A stretch of 9,003 bases of DNA. Origin: Candidatus Coatesbacteria bacterium RBG_13_66_14 (lineage in GTDB: Bacteria; RBG-13-66-14). Below, piece by piece: positions 1 to 7,729 of this stretch. The stretch is taken from contig MFAF01000113.1 in assembly GCA_001774505.1 (NCBI GenBank), positions 3,846 through 12,848 on the forward strand, written 5' to 3'. The stretch's first letter is position 1. The number at the start of each line of letters is the position of its first letter. The notes under the pieces are model-generated. The model did no database searches and had not been told where the DNA came from. It was given only the letters and a program-made list of their open reading frames with translations. The position numbers and the translations under genes were made by a program.

Positions 1-28
1 AAAAGGAGGGCCCTTCGGCCCCCTTATT
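1..28 (-). terminator. GC-rich terminator-like hairpin at left edge
   Basis: An imperfect stem pairs 4-12 with 17-25 around a CTTC loop, with one A/C mismatch and one G-T pair. Positions 1-4 are AAAA, a U tract when read on the minus strand and cut by the window edge. On the plus strand the stem is followed by TTATTA, so the element could work in either direction. It closely resembles the perfect hairpin at 88-109 and may be a second terminator for the minus-strand peptidase or serve a convergent gene off the window. Confidence 0.55.
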
Positions 29-83
29 ACCCGTTTGTGCGGCGGGCTCTTAGGCACCGAGCGACCAATCCTCGGTAAGTATG

Positions 84-109
84 AAAAAGGAGGGCCTTTC
101 GGCCCTCCT
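84..109 (-). terminator. Intrinsic terminator of the C25 peptidase gene
   Basis: A perfect 9-bp stem (AGGAGGGCC at 88-96 with GGCCCTCCT at 101-109) closes a 4-nt loop. On the minus strand it runs straight into five U residues (84-88). It starts 15 nt past the stop codon of the peptidase gene, which is the expected place and orientation for a rho-independent terminator. Confidence 0.9.
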
Positions 110-123
110 CGGTTATGGCGGGT

Positions 124-2697
124 TTATCGGGCGAGGACCAGGCGCTTCGTAAGGACGCGCTCGGCGGTGCTCAGGCGGCAGAGGTAGACGCCTGCGGCCG
201 CGTCGGCGCAATCCCAGGTGAAGGTGTGGCGGCCCGCGCTGTAATCTCCGTCGGCGAGGGTGGCCACCCGCCGCCCGGACAGGTCGTAAACGGCGAGAAG
301 CACACTGCCGTCGGCGGGCGTGTTTACCTCGATGCTCACGCGGTCCGTGGCCGGGCTCGGGTAGGGCTCAAAGAGGGTCAGCCTGCCGACGCCTTCGGGC
401 ACCGTCACCGTGACCGGCCCGACGCGCAACTTGGCGCCGTCCGGGTGGACGAGCTCCAGATAGTAGTCGTTCGTCTCGTCGGGCGCGCGGTCGAGGAAGC
501 GGCCGCTCTCCCCGGGAAGGTCGAGGGAGTTGAGCCTGGCCTCACCGCGGTAGAGGTTCACCCCGACCAGGTCGCCGGTGTCGGTCAGAGTCCAGCTGAG
601 GAGCACGCCCTCGTCGGTGGGGCTGCCGGTGAATTCGGCCACCTCGGCGTCGGAGCCGGCCTCGACCTGGCAGACGCCCTCGTAGGGCCAGGTGTCCTGG
701 AAGCTGACGGTGACGCTGAGCTCGCCCGCTTCATCCACGTCGGGGTAGAAGATGACCTCGCCCGAAGCGCGGGTGTATCCCACGAGGTAGACGTCCGAGT
801 CCTTGTAGAGGCACACCTTGGCGTTGTTGAGCGGGCCGCGGCTCTCGGAGTTCACGGTGACCTTGAACTCGCCGCCGCTCCAACTGGTGGGATGGGTGAC
901 GACGAGGTTTTCCGGAATGTTGCACCAGCCCTGCGTCTCGCAGGGACCGAGAATGTTCTGAACGTACATGACCCAGCGGATGTAGGGGTTCTGCTTGGCC
1001 ATGGGGACGAAGTAATCCTTGGAGTAGGCCTGCGCGGCGCCCAGAGAGGTCAGCTCCTCGTCGAACATGCCGGCGAAGAACTGCTCGTCGAGAACATTGC
1101 TCTCGCCGGACTTGGGATCGCCGGGCATGTAAAGGCCGTAGCGGGAGTTGAACATGACCGCCACCGATCCCCCGTTGGGGGCCAGGACCATCCCTTCGCC
1201 GGCGCACCGGGCGCGGTCGAACCCGCCGCACATGCAGCCCTGGGCGTAGAACCACCCGATGTAGTCGCCGTTGGTCATGCCCATGGCGTCCGCGGTGGAG
1301 ATGAAGCCGTCCCCGGCGCCGATGATGTCGTAGGAGGAGTGGTGGAGCTGGTTGACCACGGCGGAGTGTCCGGCCTCGAACTCGGCGATGATGTCGGCGG
1401 CCCCGTAGGTCATGTCGCGCTCGTAGTAGGTGACGTAGGGGAAGTCCGGCGGCAGGTGCGTCGCCACCTGGTCCTTGCCGTCACCGCCCCACGTGGGGAT
1501 GTCGTCGAGCTTTCCGGCGAAGAAGACGGTGTTCAGCGGGAAGTCCGCGGGGATGCTCTTCTCGTAGACGAGCGTCTTGGACACCATGGCCTCGATCTCC
1601 TCGACCGTGTTCACCGGGAAACGCGAGACGTAGACGTCGGCGTAGAAGTCCACCTCGTCGGTAGGCCATTCGCCCCAGAGGTCGTCCCCGTCGGCGTTCC
1701 AGTCGCCGTCCAGGTCGGAGTAGTAGAGGTCGCAGGGGATCATGTAGTCGTCGGGCGAGCCGAAGCCCACGGCGAAGCCGCGGCGCTCGCGGACGTAGTT
1801 GCAGTCCCCGCCCAGCACGACGTAGGTGGTGGACCAGTTCTCGTAGGCGTAGATGATGAAGTTGCGGATCTTCTCGGCCTGGTCGCGGCCGTCGTAATTC
1901 TCGATGATGTACTCCACGGTCACCAGGGCGGTGGAGAGGCCCTTCTTGAGCTTCCATTCCACCAGCGGCTGGAAGGCCTCCGCGAATTCCTCGCGGGTGA
2001 TGAGCAGCCACTCGGCGGTCGAGCCCTCGTCGGGTTCGTTGTAATTCGCCCCGAAGCCCGTGCCGATGACCTTGGGCGGCACGACCTCGGCGGGCGTGTA
2101 GACCGATTCGGGGTTGATGACCAGGCTTTTGACCCGCTGGGTGTTGATTTCGGAGGTGGCCGGGGTCACGACCGCGGGGGTGTGAATCTCGTAGGACAGC
2201 GTCTCGAGCTCGAGGTTGAAGGTGATTTCGGTGATGACCTCGAGCCGACCCGAGACCGGGTGGTAGATGAAGGGGCAGAAGACCATGTCGGCCACGCCGT
2301 ACCCGGCGATGTTGCCCCCACCCGTGGCCACCATGGGACGGCCGGGGTAGGGGTCGTCGGAGGCGTAAACCGGGGAGAAGTTCTCCACGAATTCTCCGGG
2401 CATGCTGATCGGCCGCGACTGCTGGGTCGGAAAGACCGTGTAGTAGCCGGGCAGCTCCTGGGTTTCCAGGGAGACGACCTCAACCTCGGCGGCCGCCATC
2501 CCGGCGGGTACCGCGACCCGGAGCGGCAGCCAGGGCAGGTGGGGATCCCCGACCTCGTTGGTGTAAACGCCGCCGGCTATGCGCGGGATGTCGTACCCCT
2601 GGCCGGCGTCCATTCCGACGTCCTCCGGGCTCACGGAGTAGGTGTAGCCGAAAGCGATCGCGGGAACGATCAAAAGAAGAAAGAGATATTTACGCAC
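124..2697 (-). CDS. Secreted gingipain-type (C25) cysteine peptidase with C-terminal sorting-type domain
   Basis: 857 aa; an exported C25-family endopeptidase. Residues 1-17 form a signal peptide (RK, then a hydrophobic run ending near AFG). About 20-225 resembles the C25 propeptide. The catalytic domain spans about 228-590. NQLHHSS (449-455) fits the catalytic His motif (H453), and CMCGGF (488-493) fits the Cys motif C-x-x-G-x-F (C488). Before them lie typical C25 segments: LGGD (295-298), an acidic DxDxDxNxD stretch at 328-336 that could bind calcium, and VSRFPVNT (357-364). Beta-rich and fibronectin-III-like regions follow (about 595-765). The final 80 residues (PYPSPATDRVSIEV..., YDLSGRRV, AGVYLCRL) match the type A type IX secretion sorting/FlgD-like fold, suggesting outer-membrane export and surface attachment or release; no secretion machinery is visible. 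The start is GTG at 2697 with AAGGGGG 4 nt upstream, and the stop is TAA. Substrate specificity cannot be read from the sequence. Confidence 0.92.
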   Translation of the reverse strand: MRKYLFLLLIVPAIAFGYTYSVSPEDVGMDAGQGYDIPRIAGGVYTNEVGDPHLPWLPLRVAVPAGMAAAEVEVVSLETQELPGYYTVFPTQQSRPISMPGEFVENFSPVYASDDPYPGRPMVATGGGNIAGYGVADMVFCPFIYHPVSGRLEVITEITFNLELETLSYEIHTPAVVTPATSEINTQRVKSLVINPESVYTPAEVVPPKVIGTGFGANYNEPDEGSTAEWLLITREEFAEAFQPLVEWKLKKGLSTALVTVEYIIENYDGRDQAEKIRNFIIYAYENWSTTYVVLGGDCNYVRERRGFAVGFGSPDDYMIPCDLYYSDLDGDWNADGDDLWGEWPTDEVDFYADVYVSRFPVNTVEEIEAMVSKTLVYEKSIPADFPLNTVFFAGKLDDIPTWGGDGKDQVATHLPPDFPYVTYYERDMTYGAADIIAEFEAGHSAVVNQLHHSSYDIIGAGDGFISTADAMGMTNGDYIGWFYAQGCMCGGFDRARCAGEGMVLAPNGGSVAVMFNSRYGLYMPGDPKSGESNVLDEQFFAGMFDEELTSLGAAQAYSKDYFVPMAKQNPYIRWVMYVQNILGPCETQGWCNIPENLVVTHPTSWSGGEFKVTVNSESRGPLNNAKVCLYKDSDVYLVGYTRASGEVIFYPDVDEAGELSVTVSFQDTWPYEGVCQVEAGSDAEVAEFTGSPTDEGVLLSWTLTDTGDLVGVNLYRGEARLNSLDLPGESGRFLDRAPDETNDYYLELVHPDGAKLRVGPVTVTVPEGVGRLTLFEPYPSPATDRVSIEVNTPADGSVLLAVYDLSGRRVATLADGDYSAGRHTFTWDCADAAAGVYLCRLSTAERVLTKRLVLAR

Positions 2698-2747
2698 GGT
2701 GCCCCCTTTTTCGGTTCCTTGGCGCTGGAAAACTATACCCTGCCACA

Positions 2748-2770
2748 GGATTATTTAATATAAATAATCC
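2748..2770. repeat. Perfect AT-rich palindrome in the C25 peptidase leader
   Basis: GGATTATTTA (2748-2757) and TAAATAATCC (2761-2770) are exact reverse complements with a 3-bp spacer. This is an AT-rich island in GC-rich DNA, 51 bp upstream of the peptidase start codon. It could be a protein-binding operator or part of a second promoter: on the minus strand, TATAGT (2737-2732) lies just downstream and TTGCCA (2780-2775) just upstream. There is no U tract, so a terminator is unlikely. Confidence 0.6.
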
Positions 2771-2830
2771 CCTTTGGCAAGAGAAATCCGCCGCGGGCTT
2801 TGCAGATTACGGTTCGAGGGACTCGCGACA

Positions 2831-2850
2831 GGTGTGCGATTCCGCACACC
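2831..2850. promoter_or_regulatory. Inverted repeat on the predicted transcription start of the C25 peptidase
   Basis: GGTGTGCG (2831-2838) and CGCACACC (2843-2850) are perfect 8-bp arms around a 4-nt spacer. On the minus strand the repeat begins 3 nt after a perfect TATAAT (2859-2854), so it covers the predicted +1. That is a classic operator position, or it would form a 5'-end hairpin in the mRNA. It also lies 36 bp past the stop of the upstream M24 gene but has no U tract on that strand, so it is a poor terminator. Confidence 0.55.
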
Positions 2851-2853
2851 CTT

Positions 2854-2882
2854 ATTATATCGCGCTTCACGGTGGCTTTCCA
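2854..2882 (-). promoter_or_regulatory. Predicted promoter for the C25 peptidase gene
   Basis: On the minus strand, TGGAAA (2882-2877, 4 of 6 to TTGACA) is followed after exactly 17 bp by TATAAT (2859-2854, perfect). The predicted start near 2847 gives a leader of about 150 nt that contains two palindromes. The promoter begins 5 bp after the end of the upstream M24 gene, so the peptidase need not depend on readthrough. Confidence 0.6.
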
Positions 2883-2886
2883 GCCG

Positions 2887-4110
2887 TCACCCCAGGGGAA
2901 TCAAGAGCGCCTTGGGTTCCGGGGTGAGGTTCTGCATTTTCCCGTCAGGCGTGATGCAGAGCGTGTCCTCGACCCGGACGCCGTAGCCTTTCTGGGGGTA
3001 GTACACCCCGGGCTCGTTGGTGAAGACGCCGCCGGGCTGGATCAGGTCGGGGTTCTTCTCGGTCCCGCCGAGGCGCGGTTTCTCGTGGATGTCAAGGCCC
3101 ACCCCGTGCCCCAGGCCGTGACAGAAACCCACCTGGGAGGCGGGGTCGGAGATAATTGTGGGGTGGCCGGCCTTGGCGATCAGGTCCGCCGCCCGTTTGT
3201 GGTAGGCGTAGGCGCGCTCCCCGACTCTGATCGAACCCTCCACGTCGGCCTGCACCTCCTTGACCAGCTCGTAGTCACGTTCCGCCTCGGGGTGGACCTC
3301 TCCGACGCACCAGGTGCGCGTCATGTCGAAGTAGTACCCGTGGCCCAGCTCCCGGGGGAACATGTCGTAGACGATGGGCTCGCCGACCGTGAGCTGGCGG
3401 GAGTCCGTCCCGTGGGAGTGGGGGTAGCCGCCCTCGTCGCCGGGGGCGAAGATGGTGCCCACGTCCTCCATCAGGCCGCGCTTGAAGAGCTCCAGGGTGA
3501 TGAATCGCTTGACGACCCCCACGGTCAGCGGTCCGTCCGGACCGAAGAGCTTTCCCCCGCGCTCCGCGGCGGACCCGAGCAGCTTTCGCACCTGGGCGTA
3601 GACCTCGCAGGATTTTTCGCCGACCCTGCGGATGTGGTCAATCTCCTCGGCGTCCTTGGTCTCGCGGGCGGTGATTATCATGTCGTTCTCGAACTCGGGC
3701 TCGATGTGCGCTTCGGACACGGCTGCGTCGAGCGCCCGGTAGAGGAGGTAGTTGGCTCCGAGGCCGCCGCGGCCGTAGAGCGACACGCGTCCCTTCACGC
3801 CCACGTCCGCCATCATGCGGCGGATGAATTCCACGGCCCGTTTGAGGTGGTCCGGCTCCTTCTCCAAAAGTTCGTGGTAGTTGTACTTCGTCGTGTCCAC
3901 GGCGATGAAGGGCAGCCTCTTGGCCTCCTCGCGCTCGAAGGGGCCGGTGAAGAGGTACGCCCGGCCGCCCCGGGGCTTCCACAGCGAGCAGTAGCCGATG
4001 GGGGCGTTGCCGAGGAGGTAGTGCATGGCGGGGTTGTCCCCATTCCCCCCCTCGATGAAGAGCCAGTCTATTCCCCGCTCCTCCATGAGCCTGTCCAGGT
4101 CCTCGCGCAC
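2887..4110 (-). CDS. M24-family metallopeptidase (Xaa-Pro aminopeptidase/dipeptidase type)
   Basis: 407 aa, no signal peptide, so cytoplasmic. The protein has a creatinase-like N-terminal domain (about 1-150) and a C-terminal pita-bread fold. All five dinuclear metal ligands of the family can be placed: D249 (VYDMFP), D262 (YFDMTRT), H335 (HGLGHGVGL, with the conserved H331), E366 (TNEPG) and E381 (RVEDT). The upstream His cluster PHSHG (230-234) also fits. Family members remove the residue before proline from peptides or split Xaa-Pro dipeptides, typically with Mn or Co, so peptide recycling is the likely job. Aminopeptidase P and prolidase cannot be separated here. The start is GTG at 4110, set by AAGGAG 4 nt upstream; the stop is TGA. 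It has its own promoter (4143-4172). The next gene downstream, the C25 peptidase, is 189 bp away with a separate promoter. Confidence 0.94.
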   Translation of the reverse strand: MREDLDRLMEERGIDWLFIEGGNGDNPAMHYLLGNAPIGYCSLWKPRGGRAYLFTGPFEREEAKRLPFIAVDTTKYNYHELLEKEPDHLKRAVEFIRRMMADVGVKGRVSLYGRGGLGANYLLYRALDAAVSEAHIEPEFENDMIITARETKDAEEIDHIRRVGEKSCEVYAQVRKLLGSAAERGGKLFGPDGPLTVGVVKRFITLELFKRGLMEDVGTIFAPGDEGGYPHSHGTDSRQLTVGEPIVYDMFPRELGHGYYFDMTRTWCVGEVHPEAERDYELVKEVQADVEGSIRVGERAYAYHKRAADLIAKAGHPTIISDPASQVGFCHGLGHGVGLDIHEKPRLGGTEKNPDLIQPGGVFTNEPGVYYPQKGYGVRVEDTLCITPDGKMQNLTPEPKALLIPLG

Positions 4111-4142
4111 GGTGCTCCTTTGCGGTTTTTCGTAACTGGGTG

Positions 4143-4172
4143 AGTATACGGTCCCCCCGGGGCGCGTGTAAA
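4143..4172 (-). promoter_or_regulatory. Predicted promoter of the M24 peptidase gene
   Basis: On the minus strand, TTTACA (4172-4167, 5 of 6) and TATACT (4148-4143, 5 of 6) are separated by 18 bp. Transcription would start near 4136, giving a leader of about 26 nt with AAGGAG before the GTG start. The -35 lies directly after the terminator of the preceding operon. Confidence 0.72.
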
Positions 4173-4176
4173 CGCC

Positions 4177-4200
4177 AAAACGCCCCCACGGGGGGGCGTT
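4177..4200 (-). terminator. Intrinsic terminator of the uvrB-hydrolase unit
   Basis: AACGCCCCC (4179-4187) pairs perfectly with GGGGGCGTT (4192-4200) around a 4-nt loop. On the minus strand the stem ends in UUUU (4180-4177). It begins 21 nt after the hydrolase stop codon, separating that operon from the M24 gene. Confidence 0.9.
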
Positions 4201-4221
4201 CGTATCGCGCGGACGGGCGGC

Positions 4222-5613
4222 CTATTGGGGGATGCCGACCCGGGGCAGCAGCCAGCCGGAAATCAATTCGAGGAAGCCGGGGGCGAACTCCTTGGGGAGA
4301 AGGGCGTACTCGCTGAAGGCGCCGGTCTCGGTTTCCTGGAAGAGGTGGTTGGCCCGGGGGACTATTTCCAGGGTGTAGTCGCCGTGGCCCGCCTTGGAGA
4401 GGACCTCCTCCATCCGCGCCCGGTTCTCCTCGGCGGGAACCTGGAGGTCGTGCTCGCCCCAGACCGCCAGGAGCGGGCAGGCGATTTCCGCCAGGTCGAG
4501 GGCGGGGTCGTAGTCCATGAAGAAGCGGAACCAGGGGCTTTCCACGGCGGCGAACTCCGCCTCGACGGTCGCCTCCACGTAGGCTTCGACGTCGGGTATT
4601 TTAGCCCGCTCCTCTTCGGTGAGGTCCTCGATGGACTCACGGATCAACTGTTTGGTCTCCTCTTTCAGTTCATCAAAATCCTCACCGGTCCGCAATGCGG
4701 TGAATATCCGGTCCTGCAGGTCGAGACCTTCGGCGATCTGTTCCTCCGTGGCGCCTTCGGCCCGGGAGAGCAGGACCAACTGGGACTTGACTATCTGCTC
4801 GCCGGTGTGGGCCGGGCCGCCCAAAAGGATGATGAAGGCGGGTCCGCCGGCCTCCGCCGCCGCCATGCCGGCGATGATCGAGCCCTCGCTGTGGCCCAGG
4901 AGCCCGATCCGGCCGGGGTCTATTTCCGTCCGGCCCTTCAAGTGGGATATCAGGACGGCGACGTCGGTGGCCAGGTCCGCCGTGGTGACGTCGGCGCCCG
5001 CGCCGGTGGAGCCCCCGATGCCGCGGTCGTCGCAGCGCAGGACGGCCACGCCCAGGGGGGTGAGGTAATCGGCCAGGAGCTTGAACGGCTTGAAGCCGAA
5101 AATTTCCTCGTCGCGGTTCTGCGCCCCGGAGCCGGAGATGAGGATTAACGCGGGGTGCGGTCCCTCGGTCCGCGGGAGCGACAGCGTCCCGGCCAGGGTG
5201 ACCTCGTCGGAAACCTCGACGGAGACCTCCTCGGTGTCGTAGGGGAGTTCCTCGGGCACCACGCGCTCCAGGTAGAACTCGCCCTCGGCGTCGCCCTGCT
5301 TGAACGCGCCGGTTATCCGGCCCTCCGCGAGCGTCCCCTCGTGGGTCGCCAGGCCCAGGGCGGATTCGAGCTCGAAGTAAACGCGGCTCCCGTCGAAGGT
5401 GACGTTCGAGAGAGGCAGCCCGTAGGCCATCTGGGACGGGATGTCCATGGTCGCGGTCAGCGCCCCGTCCGCGGTGGCGAATTTGACTGAAAAGCCGATT
5501 TCCATGCCCTGGACGGTGATGGCGCCCTCCCAGAGCCCGTCAATGGACGGCGCGGGCTCCTGTTCGCAGGCCAGGAGCAAAAGGCATGAGAGTAGTATTG
5601 CAGCGATTCGCAT
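4222..5613 (-). CDS. Lipoprotein alpha/beta hydrolase (serine esterase/peptidase-like)
   Basis: 463 aa. Residues 1-16 form a lipoprotein signal with lipobox LLAC (13-16), so the mature enzyme should be lipid-anchored at C16 in the periplasm or envelope. Residues 24-117 are a beta-rich domain (DGLWEG... EFYLER) often found in front of this hydrolase type. The alpha/beta hydrolase fold follows from about 135. It has an oxyanion-region strand LILISGSG (156-163), DDRG (195-198), the nucleophile elbow GHSEG (240-244, S242), the likely acid D389 (WGEHD) and H423 (RANHLF). A charged helical insertion (about 275-365) is probably a lid over the active site. Substrate unknown; esterase or acyl-peptide hydrolase activity fits equally. 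The start is ATG at 5613 with AAGGGGG 5 nt upstream. The gap to the uvrB stop is 15 nt and is filled by the ribosome site, so co-transcription is likely. Confidence 0.92.
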   Translation of the reverse strand: MRIAAILLSCLLLLACEQEPAPSIDGLWEGAITVQGMEIGFSVKFATADGALTATMDIPSQMAYGLPLSNVTFDGSRVYFELESALGLATHEGTLAEGRITGAFKQGDAEGEFYLERVVPEELPYDTEEVSVEVSDEVTLAGTLSLPRTEGPHPALILISGSGAQNRDEEIFGFKPFKLLADYLTPLGVAVLRCDDRGIGGSTGAGADVTTADLATDVAVLISHLKGRTEIDPGRIGLLGHSEGSIIAGMAAAEAGGPAFIILLGGPAHTGEQIVKSQLVLLSRAEGATEEQIAEGLDLQDRIFTALRTGEDFDELKEETKQLIRESIEDLTEEERAKIPDVEAYVEATVEAEFAAVESPWFRFFMDYDPALDLAEIACPLLAVWGEHDLQVPAEENRARMEEVLSKAGHGDYTLEIVPRANHLFQETETGAFSEYALLPKEFAPGFLELISGWLLPRVGIPQ

Positions 5614-5628
5614 GGTTTCCCCCTTCGG

Positions 5629-7644
5629 TCAGGTTTTCTGCTCCAGCTCCTTGGTCAGCGCCTTGATGCGGTCGCGCAGGGCGGCCGCTTTTTCGAATTC
5701 CAGGCTTTCGGCCGCCACGAGCATCTCCTGCTCGAGCTGGCGGATGCGCTCCAGGGTGTCGAGCTGCGACATGGCCCGCTCCATCCGCTCGGCCTGGATG
5801 ACGTGCTCCGAGTCGGGGGTCCGGGAGTCGGCGACGAGTGTCCCGGCGCGCACCGCCTCGATGGTCTTGACGATGGTCTTGGGCACGATGCCATGCTTTT
5901 CGTTGTAGGCCCGCTGGATGTCGCGGCGGCGGTCGGTTTCCCCGATGGCCTCGCGCATGGCCGCGCCGGGCTTGCCGTCGCGGCAGTACATGACGACGCG
6001 GCCCTTGACGTTTCGGGCGCATCGGCCTATTGTTTGTATGAGGCTGCGCGCGTTCCGCAGGAAGCCCTCCTTGTCCGCGTCCAGAATCGCCACCAGGGAG
6101 ACCTCGGGCAGGTCCAGCCCCTCGCGCAGGAGGTTGATCCCCACTAGGACGTCGAACTCGCCCAGCCGGAGGCCGCGGATTATCTCCACCCGCTCGATGG
6201 TGTCTATCTCGGAGTGCAGGTAGCGCGAGCTGATGCCCGCCTCGGAGAGGTATTCGGCAAGGTCCTCGGCCATGCGCTTGGTCATGCAGGTCACCAGGGT
6301 CCGGTGGCCCATGGCTATCCGCTCCCGGATTTCCGCCATGAGGTCGTCCACCTGCCCCTCGGCGTTCCGGACAAAAATCTCCGGGTCCACCAGGCCGGTG
6401 GGGCGGATTATCTGCTCGGTGACGACGCCGTCCGCGGCGGCGTGTTCCATCTCGTAGGAGCTGGGCGTGGCCGAGGTGTAAATGACCTGGTTCACCATGC
6501 CCTCGAACTCCTCGAACTTGAGGGGCCGGTTGTCCAGGGCCGAGGGCAGGCGGAAGCCGTGCTCCACCAGCGTGCTTTTGCGCGAGTAGTCCCCGTTGTA
6601 CATCCCGTGGAGCTGGGGGAGGGCCACGTGGCTCTCGTCAATGACCAGGAGCCAATCCTGGGGGAAGAAGTCCAAGAGGACGTTGGGGCGGCTGCCCGGC
6701 GGCCGGGCGGTGAGGTGGCGGGAGTAGTTCTCGATCCCGTTGCAGTAGCCGACCTCGCGCAGCATGTCCAGGTCGTAACGGGTGCGGCTCTCCAGGCGCT
6801 GGGCCTCGAGGAGCTTGTTGGCGCCTTTCAGCTCGACGAGGCGTTCCTCGAGTTCCTCCTCGATGGAGCGGATGGCCCGCTCCAGGCGCCAGGTCTGGCT
6901 GACGAAGTGGCGGGCGGGGAAGACGGTCATCGTCGCCAGGTCTGAAATCCGGTTCCCCGTGAGCGGGTCAATGACCGACAGACGGTCTATCTCGTCGCCG
7001 AAGAACTCGACGCGCAGGCCGGTGTCGCCGTAGGCCGGGTAGACGTCCACGATGTCGCCGGCCACGCGGAAGTGGCCGCGGCTGAAGTCTATGTCGTTGC
7101 GCGTGTACTGGATGTCCACGAGCTTTTCCAGAAGCTCGTCCCGCTCGAAGTGGTCGTGCGCGAAGAGCTTCACGCTCATCGCCTCGTAGTCCTCCGGGGT
7201 GCCGATGCCGTAGATGCAGGAGACGCTCGCCACGATGAGCACGTCGCGGCGGGAGAGAAGGGAGGCGGTGGCGGAAAGGCGCAGCTTGTCTATCTGCTCG
7301 TTTATCGAGGAGTCTTTCTCGATGTAGGTGTCGGTGGAGGGGATGTAGGCCTCGGGCTGGTAGTAGTCGTAGTAGCTGACGAAGTATTCCACGGCCGAAT
7401 AGGGGAACAGCGTCTTGAATTCGGAGTAGAGCTGGGCCGCCAGGGTCTTGTTGGGGCTGATCACCAGGGTGGGGCGGTTGACGCGCGCCACCACGTTGGC
7501 CACGGAGAAGGTCTTGCCCGAGCCGGTGACGCCGAGGAGCACGTTGTGCTTTTTACCCTCACCGAGCGCGCGTACCAGCTCGGCGATGGCTCCGGGCTGG
7601 TCCCCCTTGGGGACGTAGTCGGTGACGAGCTGGAACTTGGACAC
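5629..7644 (-). CDS. uvrB: UvrABC system protein B, excision repair
   Basis: 671 aa from the chosen start (E. coli UvrB has 673). UvrB receives DNA from UvrA, verifies the lesion with its beta-hairpin using ATP, and recruits UvrC for dual incision. Visible parts: Walker A GVTGSGKT (38-45); beta-hairpin [10 protein letters not shown] (91-100); DESH box (336-339); TSATP (390-394); helicase motif V region [14 protein letters not shown] (502-515); motif [11 protein letters not shown] (537-545); and the C-terminal UVR motif (about 632-667), which contacts UvrC. GTG at 7644 is preferred because homology begins at [10 protein letters not shown], as in other UvrBs, and AGGGG lies 5 nt upstream. An in-frame TTG at 7713 would add 23 non-homologous residues and coincides with the predicted -35 box. 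The stop is TGA at 5629. Other uvr genes are not in the window. Confidence 0.99.
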   Translation of the reverse strand: MSKFQLVTDYVPKGDQPGAIAELVRALGEGKKHNVLLGVTGSGKTFSVANVVARVNRPTLVISPNKTLAAQLYSEFKTLFPYSAVEYFVSYYDYYQPEAYIPSTDTYIEKDSSINEQIDKLRLSATASLLSRRDVLIVASVSCIYGIGTPEDYEAMSVKLFAHDHFERDELLEKLVDIQYTRNDIDFSRGHFRVAGDIVDVYPAYGDTGLRVEFFGDEIDRLSVIDPLTGNRISDLATMTVFPARHFVSQTWRLERAIRSIEEELEERLVELKGANKLLEAQRLESRTRYDLDMLREVGYCNGIENYSRHLTARPPGSRPNVLLDFFPQDWLLVIDESHVALPQLHGMYNGDYSRKSTLVEHGFRLPSALDNRPLKFEEFEGMVNQVIYTSATPSSYEMEHAAADGVVTEQIIRPTGLVDPEIFVRNAEGQVDDLMAEIRERIAMGHRTLVTCMTKRMAEDLAEYLSEAGISSRYLHSEIDTIERVEIIRGLRLGEFDVLVGINLLREGLDLPEVSLVAILDADKEGFLRNARSLIQTIGRCARNVKGRVVMYCRDGKPGAAMREAIGETDRRRDIQRAYNEKHGIVPKTIVKTIEAVRAGTLVADSRTPDSEHVIQAERMERAMSQLDTLERIRQLEQEMLVAAESLEFEKAAALRDRIKALTKELEQKT

Positions 7645-7649
7645 ACCGG

Positions 7650-7654
7650 CCCCT
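7650..7654 (-). promoter_or_regulatory. Ribosome binding site that fixes the uvrB start
   Basis: On the minus strand AGGGG lies 5 nt before GTG at 7644. It supports this start over the longer in-frame reading that begins with TTG at 7713. Confidence 0.75.
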
Positions 7655-7658
7655 GGTA

Positions 7659-7669
7659 TGCAAGTTGCA
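7659..7669. repeat. Short palindrome in the uvrB leader
   Basis: TGCAA-G-TTGCA is a perfect 5-1-5 palindrome between the predicted uvrB -10 and its ribosome site. TGCAAC recurs at 7758-7763 beside the plus-strand promoter. It may be a regulator site or chance. Confidence 0.35.
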
Positions 7670-7684
7670 CTTAGCAAGCCGTAA

Positions 7685-7713
7685 AAGCTAACAGTGGGCG
7701 TCCTCGTTGTCAA
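7685..7713 (-). promoter_or_regulatory. uvrB: Predicted uvrB promoter
   Basis: On the minus strand a perfect TTGACA (7713-7708) is followed after 17 bp by TAGCTT (7690-7685, 3 of 6 to TATAAT). A start near 7678 would give a leader of about 35 nt. The strong -35 and weak -10 would suit a regulated promoter. Confidence 0.6.
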
Positions 7714-7722
7714 GGGGTACAG
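7707..7722 (-). promoter_or_regulatory. LexA-like box over the uvrB -35
   Basis: On the minus strand the sequence reads CTGT-N8-ACAA, one base from the CTGT-N8-ACAG core of the gammaproteobacterial LexA operator, and it overlaps the -35 hexamer. uvrB is an SOS gene in many bacteria, so the position makes sense. LexA sites differ between phyla and an 8-base match can arise by chance, so this is only a candidate. Confidence 0.3.
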
Positions 7723-7729
7723 ACTATAG

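Noticed and set aside
29..83. Minus-strand reading ending TEDWSLGA-stop that looks like a protein C-terminus
   Set aside because: The frame opens after a stop in the peptidase terminator and has no ATG, GTG or TTG start; it also runs through the terminator hairpin.
115..2763. Plus-strand open frame of 882 codons opposite the C25 peptidase
   Set aside because: Its product is a low-complexity Val/Gly/Asp/His-rich sequence typical of antisense frames in GC-rich genes, with no recognisable domain. The minus-strand reading has a signal peptide, catalytic motifs, a ribosome site and a terminator.
2800..4143. Plus-strand open frame of 447 codons opposite the M24 peptidase
   Set aside because: A shadow frame of the same kind. 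The minus strand encodes all five metal ligands of the M24 family.
7645..7713. N-terminal extension of UvrB by 23 residues from TTG at 7713
   Set aside because: The added residues are unlike any UvrB, the TTG is part of the perfect -35 hexamer, and GTG 7644 has a good ribosome site where homology begins.
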